This document shows positions 61,399 to 64,000 of a stretch of 64,000 bases of DNA, in pieces. Source of the stretch: Gaetbulibacter sp. S0825 (GTDB taxonomy: Bacteria > Bacteroidota > Bacteroidia > Flavobacteriales > Flavobacteriaceae); assembly GCF_011777505.1 (NCBI RefSeq), contig NZ_JAATJT010000001.1, forward strand, positions 620,001 through 684,000, in the 5' to 3' direction. The notes below the pieces were generated by a model, which saw only the letters and a program-made list of their open reading frames with translations, did not search any database and had not been told where the DNA came from. Every line of letters begins with the position of its first letter. The first letter of the stretch is position 1. The translations under genes and the position numbers were made by a program.

Positions 61399-62874
61399 AT
61401 GATCAAAAAAGTAATCTTTAGAGCAGATGGGAGTTCTACAACGGGGTTAGGTCATTTATATAGATTATTTAGTCTGGTAGAAATTGTAAAAGACACTTTA
61501 GATTTTGTGTTTTTAACACACGAAACAACTACAAATTCAGTTATATCAAAAACTTATCACAAAGCCATCATACCAAGAGAAATTAATATTGAAGATGAGC
61601 CTGAATGGTTGGCGGCTAATTTTTTACCGGAGGAACATATTATTATTGCCGATGGGTATCAATTTAACTCGCTATACCAAAAAAAAGTAAAACAAAAAGG
61701 ATATAACCTGATTTATATTGATGATTTAGCCAAAGAATATATGTATGCAGATGTGGTTATTAATCATTCACCATATATTCAAGAAAAACGCTATAATAAA
61801 GAACCAAATACAAAATTAGCTTTAGGTACAAAATATGCTTTATTAAGACCATTATTTTTAGAGGAGGCAACAAAAGATAGAACAATAAATGTAATTGATA
61901 GTGCTTTTGTGTGTTTTGGTGGGGCTGACCCTATTAATTTAACATTAATTGCAGTTAAAGCACTTTTACAAATCCCAACCTTTAAAAAAATACATGTTGT
62001 TTTAGGGGGTGCCTATAAACATATTGAAATTTTCGATTTAGAAGTTAAGCATTCTGATAAAATAAAAACGCACAAAAACCTTTCAGAAGAACGATTAATA
62101 AAAGTTATGCAACAATGCAACTTTGCGGTTGCGCCTGCAAGCACAATTTTGTATGAGCTCTCTTGTATTAAAATGCCTATTTTGAGCGGGTATTTTGTTG
62201 ACAATCAAAAGAACATATATAAAGGCTTAGTTAAAGAAAAAACTATCATAGAAGGTGGAGATTTAACCAAATACACAAGCTCTGATTTTAAGCAAGAAAT
62301 TAGTTCTGCTATAAATAAAAATAGAGCAGAATCTTTTATAGCGCATCAGAAGAACCTAATCGACGGAAATAGTAAAAACCGCTTCTTAGGATTGATAAAC
62401 GGATTGACGATTTCTCTTAGAAAAGCAAAAGAAGAAGATATGTTGCTTGTTTTCAAGTGGTCAAATGATAAATTAGTAAGAAAGAACTCTTATAATTCTA
62501 AACCTATTTTATTAGAAAACCACAAAAAATGGTTTTTGCAAAAAATCAAAAGCCAAAACACCTTGTTTTTAATAGCTTTAATAAATGATGAACCATCTGG
62601 AGTAGTAAGGTTTGATATAGGTAAGCATTATTCGACTGTTGGAATTTTGGTGTCAAAATTCTATAGAGGTCAAAAACTTGCTAGTGAATTTTTAAAGGAA
62701 TCTGCAAAAATATATTTCAGAATACAAACGGTGCCCATATTGGCTTATATTAAAAAAGAGAATAAGGCATCAACTAAAGCCTTTGAAAATGCAAATTATA
62801 AGTATTTTAAGGATGAAAATGTTAAAGGAAGTACTAGTTTTGTATATAAATTAGAAAAACAAGATGTTGGATAA
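61399..62874 (+). CDS. pseG: PseG-PseH fusion: UDP-sugar hydrolase with GNAT acetyltransferase
   Basis: Residues 1 to about 330 match PseG, which removes UDP from the diacetamido sugar: KVIFRADGSSTTGLGHLYRLF, IADGYQFNSLYQKK, VINHSPYIQ, VCFGGADPINLTL and CNFAVAPASTILYELS. From about 334 to 491 a GNAT domain follows (ISLRKAKEEDMLLVFKWSN, WFLQKIKSQNTLFLIAL, VGILVSKFYRGQKLASEFL), matching PseH, the N4-acetyltransferase that acts one step earlier. The two usually separate enzymes are joined in one 491-residue chain, and no stand-alone pseH is seen. pseI overlaps its end by 11 bases. Confidence 0.92.
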   Translation: MIKKVIFRADGSSTTGLGHLYRLFSLVEIVKDTLDFVFLTHETTTNSVISKTYHKAIIPREINIEDEPEWLAANFLPEEHIIIADGYQFNSLYQKKVKQKGYNLIYIDDLAKEYMYADVVINHSPYIQEKRYNKEPNTKLALGTKYALLRPLFLEEATKDRTINVIDSAFVCFGGADPINLTLIAVKALLQIPTFKKIHVVLGGAYKHIEIFDLEVKHSDKIKTHKNLSEERLIKVMQQCNFAVAPASTILYELSCIKMPILSGYFVDNQKNIYKGLVKEKTIIEGGDLTKYTSSDFKQEISSAINKNRAESFIAHQKNLIDGNSKNRFLGLINGLTISLRKAKEEDMLLVFKWSNDKLVRKNSYNSKPILLENHKKWFLQKIKSQNTLFLIALINDEPSGVVRFDIGKHYSTVGILVSKFYRGQKLASEFLKESAKIYFRIQTVPILAYIKKENKASTKAFENANYKYFKDENVKGSTSFVYKLEKQDVG

Positions 62875-63886
62875 TAAATGTTTTATAATTGCAGAACTTT
62901 CTGCAAACCATGGAGGAAGCTTAGATATAGCTAAAGAAACAGTTAGAGCAGCTAAAAGAGCAGGAGCAGATGCTATAAAACTGCAAACCTATACTGCAGA
63001 TACAATTACCATGGATGTTAAAACAAATGACTTTAAAATACAACAAGATACAGCATGGGATGGCCAATATTTATATAATTTATATAAAGAAGCTTCTTTA
63101 CCTTGGGAATGGCATAAACCGTTATATGAATTAGCAAAAGAGGAAGGACTAATATGTTTCTCTTCACCTTTTGATAAAACGGCTGTAGACTTTTTAGAAA
63201 AGCTGAATACGCCTATTTATAAAGTAGCCTCTTTCGAAATCACCGATATTCCATTAATAGAATATATTGCATCAAAACAAAAACCGATTATTATTTCTAC
63301 AGGAATTGCCACTATTCAAGATATTGAATTAGCTATTCAAGCTTGCAAATCTGTTGGAAATCATAATATTACCATTTTAAAATGCACATCTGCATATCCT
63401 GCAGCTCCAGAAGATGCTAATTTGTTAACTATCCCCGATATTGTTAAGCAATTTGGAGTAAAATCAGGATTATCTGACCATACAATTGGGACTGAAGCAC
63501 CAATGATAGCAGTTGCTTTAGGAGCAAAAGTTATTGAAAAACATTTTATTTTAGATAAATCAATAGAAAGTGCAGACGCTCATTTTTCATTAGATGAAAA
63601 TGAATTTAAACAAATGGTTGAAGCAGTTAGATTAACTGAAGAGTTACTTGGACATGTTGATTATGAAATGACAGATAAAAAAAAGAAAAGCAGAGAATTC
63701 TCTCGCTCTTTATACGTAACTAGAACTGTAAAATCAGGAGATATGGTTACAGAAGATAATATAAGATCAATTAGACCTGGATTTGGTTTACATCCAAAAT
63801 ATTATAATAAAATTCTTGGGAAAAAGTTTGTATGTAGTGTAAAAAGAGGAGAGCCTTTAACATCTCAAATGATAGAAGGCTTATAA
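62864..63886 (+). CDS. pseI: Pseudaminic acid synthase
   Basis: PseI condenses the altrose derivative with phosphoenolpyruvate to give pseudaminic acid. The 340-residue protein has IAELSANHGGSLDIAKE, DAIKLQTYTADTITMD, FSSPFDKTAVDFLE, ISTGIATIQDIE and GLSDHTIGTEAP of the NeuB family, then a SAF (antifreeze-like) domain at about 280-340 (SLYVTRTVKSGDMVTEDNIR). DTITMDVKTNDF fits PseI better than NeuB or LegI. The start ATG lies inside the pseG-pseH end. Confidence 0.95.
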   Translation: MLDNKCFIIAELSANHGGSLDIAKETVRAAKRAGADAIKLQTYTADTITMDVKTNDFKIQQDTAWDGQYLYNLYKEASLPWEWHKPLYELAKEEGLICFSSPFDKTAVDFLEKLNTPIYKVASFEITDIPLIEYIASKQKPIIISTGIATIQDIELAIQACKSVGNHNITILKCTSAYPAAPEDANLLTIPDIVKQFGVKSGLSDHTIGTEAPMIAVALGAKVIEKHFILDKSIESADAHFSLDENEFKQMVEAVRLTEELLGHVDYEMTDKKKKSREFSRSLYVTRTVKSGDMVTEDNIRSIRPGFGLHPKYYNKILGKKFVCSVKRGEPLTSQMIEGL

Positions 63887-63887
63887 T

Positions 63888-64000
63888 ATGAAGTTACTAT
63901 TTATTGAAAACCGATATAAAACATTTTTTTTTGATTTAGTAGCCACTAAATTAGAAAAACATGGTCATGATATTTATTGGATAGTACAAAACCCAAATTT
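63888..64000 (+). CDS. Start of a probable sugar-transfer or capsule-export gene (truncated by window)
   Basis: One base after the pseI stop an ATG opens 37 codons to the window edge: KLLFIENRYKTFFFDLV, then KLEKHGHDIYWIVQNP. The opening beta strand, helix and second strand are those of a GT-B or capsule export fold, which fits the cluster, but the family cannot be fixed from so little sequence. Confidence 0.5.
   Translation, partial: MKLLFIENRYKTFFFDLVATKLEKHGHDIYWIVQNPN

Overview
The window reads as a chromosomal segment of a Flavobacteriaceae-type bacterium (Bacteroidota). Pointers are the low-GC sequence, repeated promoter -7 boxes of the Bacteroidota form TAnnTTTG, few clear Shine-Dalgarno sites, and families typical of the group: a TonB-linked outer-membrane protein with a carboxypeptidase-like N-domain, GIN-domain, DUF4175-like, DUF4837-like and DUF4349-like proteins, an OmpH/Skp-like lipoprotein and a PorT-like barrel. 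No genus can be named from sequence reading alone. I see no rRNA, insertion sequence, prophage or CRISPR array. The only RNA gene recognised is one tRNA-Cys.

Layout. 1-9 kb: a truncated outer-membrane receptor, divergent lepA, a 51-residue membrane protein, a Na+/H+ antiporter and a universal stress protein/SulP transporter operon. 8.3-12.7 kb: a metallo-beta-lactamase-fold hydrolase and two exported peptidases (S8, M1). 12.7-15.8 kb: a minus-strand pair of an aspartoacylase-like hydrolase and a GCS2-type ligase with CBS domains. 15.9-19.6 kb: rnpA, a DUF4349-like lipoprotein, an S41 protease and a double OmpA-domain protein. 19.6-21.4 kb: an acetyltransferase, a CDF metal exporter and rpiB. 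A 689-bp AT-rich gap with repeated GTTAAC palindromes precedes rnr. 24-32.8 kb: GIN-domain protein, LysE exporter, tRNA-Cys, folB, glnS, an SPFH protein, an outer-membrane barrel, gltX and an AlkB-like hydroxylase. 33-46.7 kb: DUF4175-like protein, ybeY, mnmG, a methyltransferase, OmpH-like protein, a lipid kinase, holB, pgk, MltD-like transglycosylase, DUF4837-like lipoprotein and tatA. 46.8-51.9 kb: M23 peptidase, GH3-type adenylase, a DUF6909-like protein and a Wzz-like membrane protein.

51.9-64 kb is a surface-glycan locus, all on the + strand. A dTDP-L-rhamnose module (rmlB-A-C-D) is followed by a pseudaminic-acid module: pseB, pseC, an aldo/keto reductase, a formyltransferase-like gene, a SpsF-like cytidylyltransferase, a class III aminotransferase, a pseG-pseH fusion and pseI. 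It then runs off the window in a probable sugar-transfer or export gene. The Wzz-like protein just upstream fits chain-length control of the product.

The most notable signals are: two near-perfect ParB-binding (parS) sites bracketing mnmG, one lying between its promoter and start codon; two perfect, inverted DnaA-box words around the holB/pgk gap 4 kb away; a shared hairpin/start module before rnr and rmlA; an rmlD that stops about 30 residues early exactly where the pse module begins; the PseG-PseH fusion with three unassigned partner enzymes; and the CBS-linked GCS2 ligase paired with an aspartoacylase-like hydrolase.
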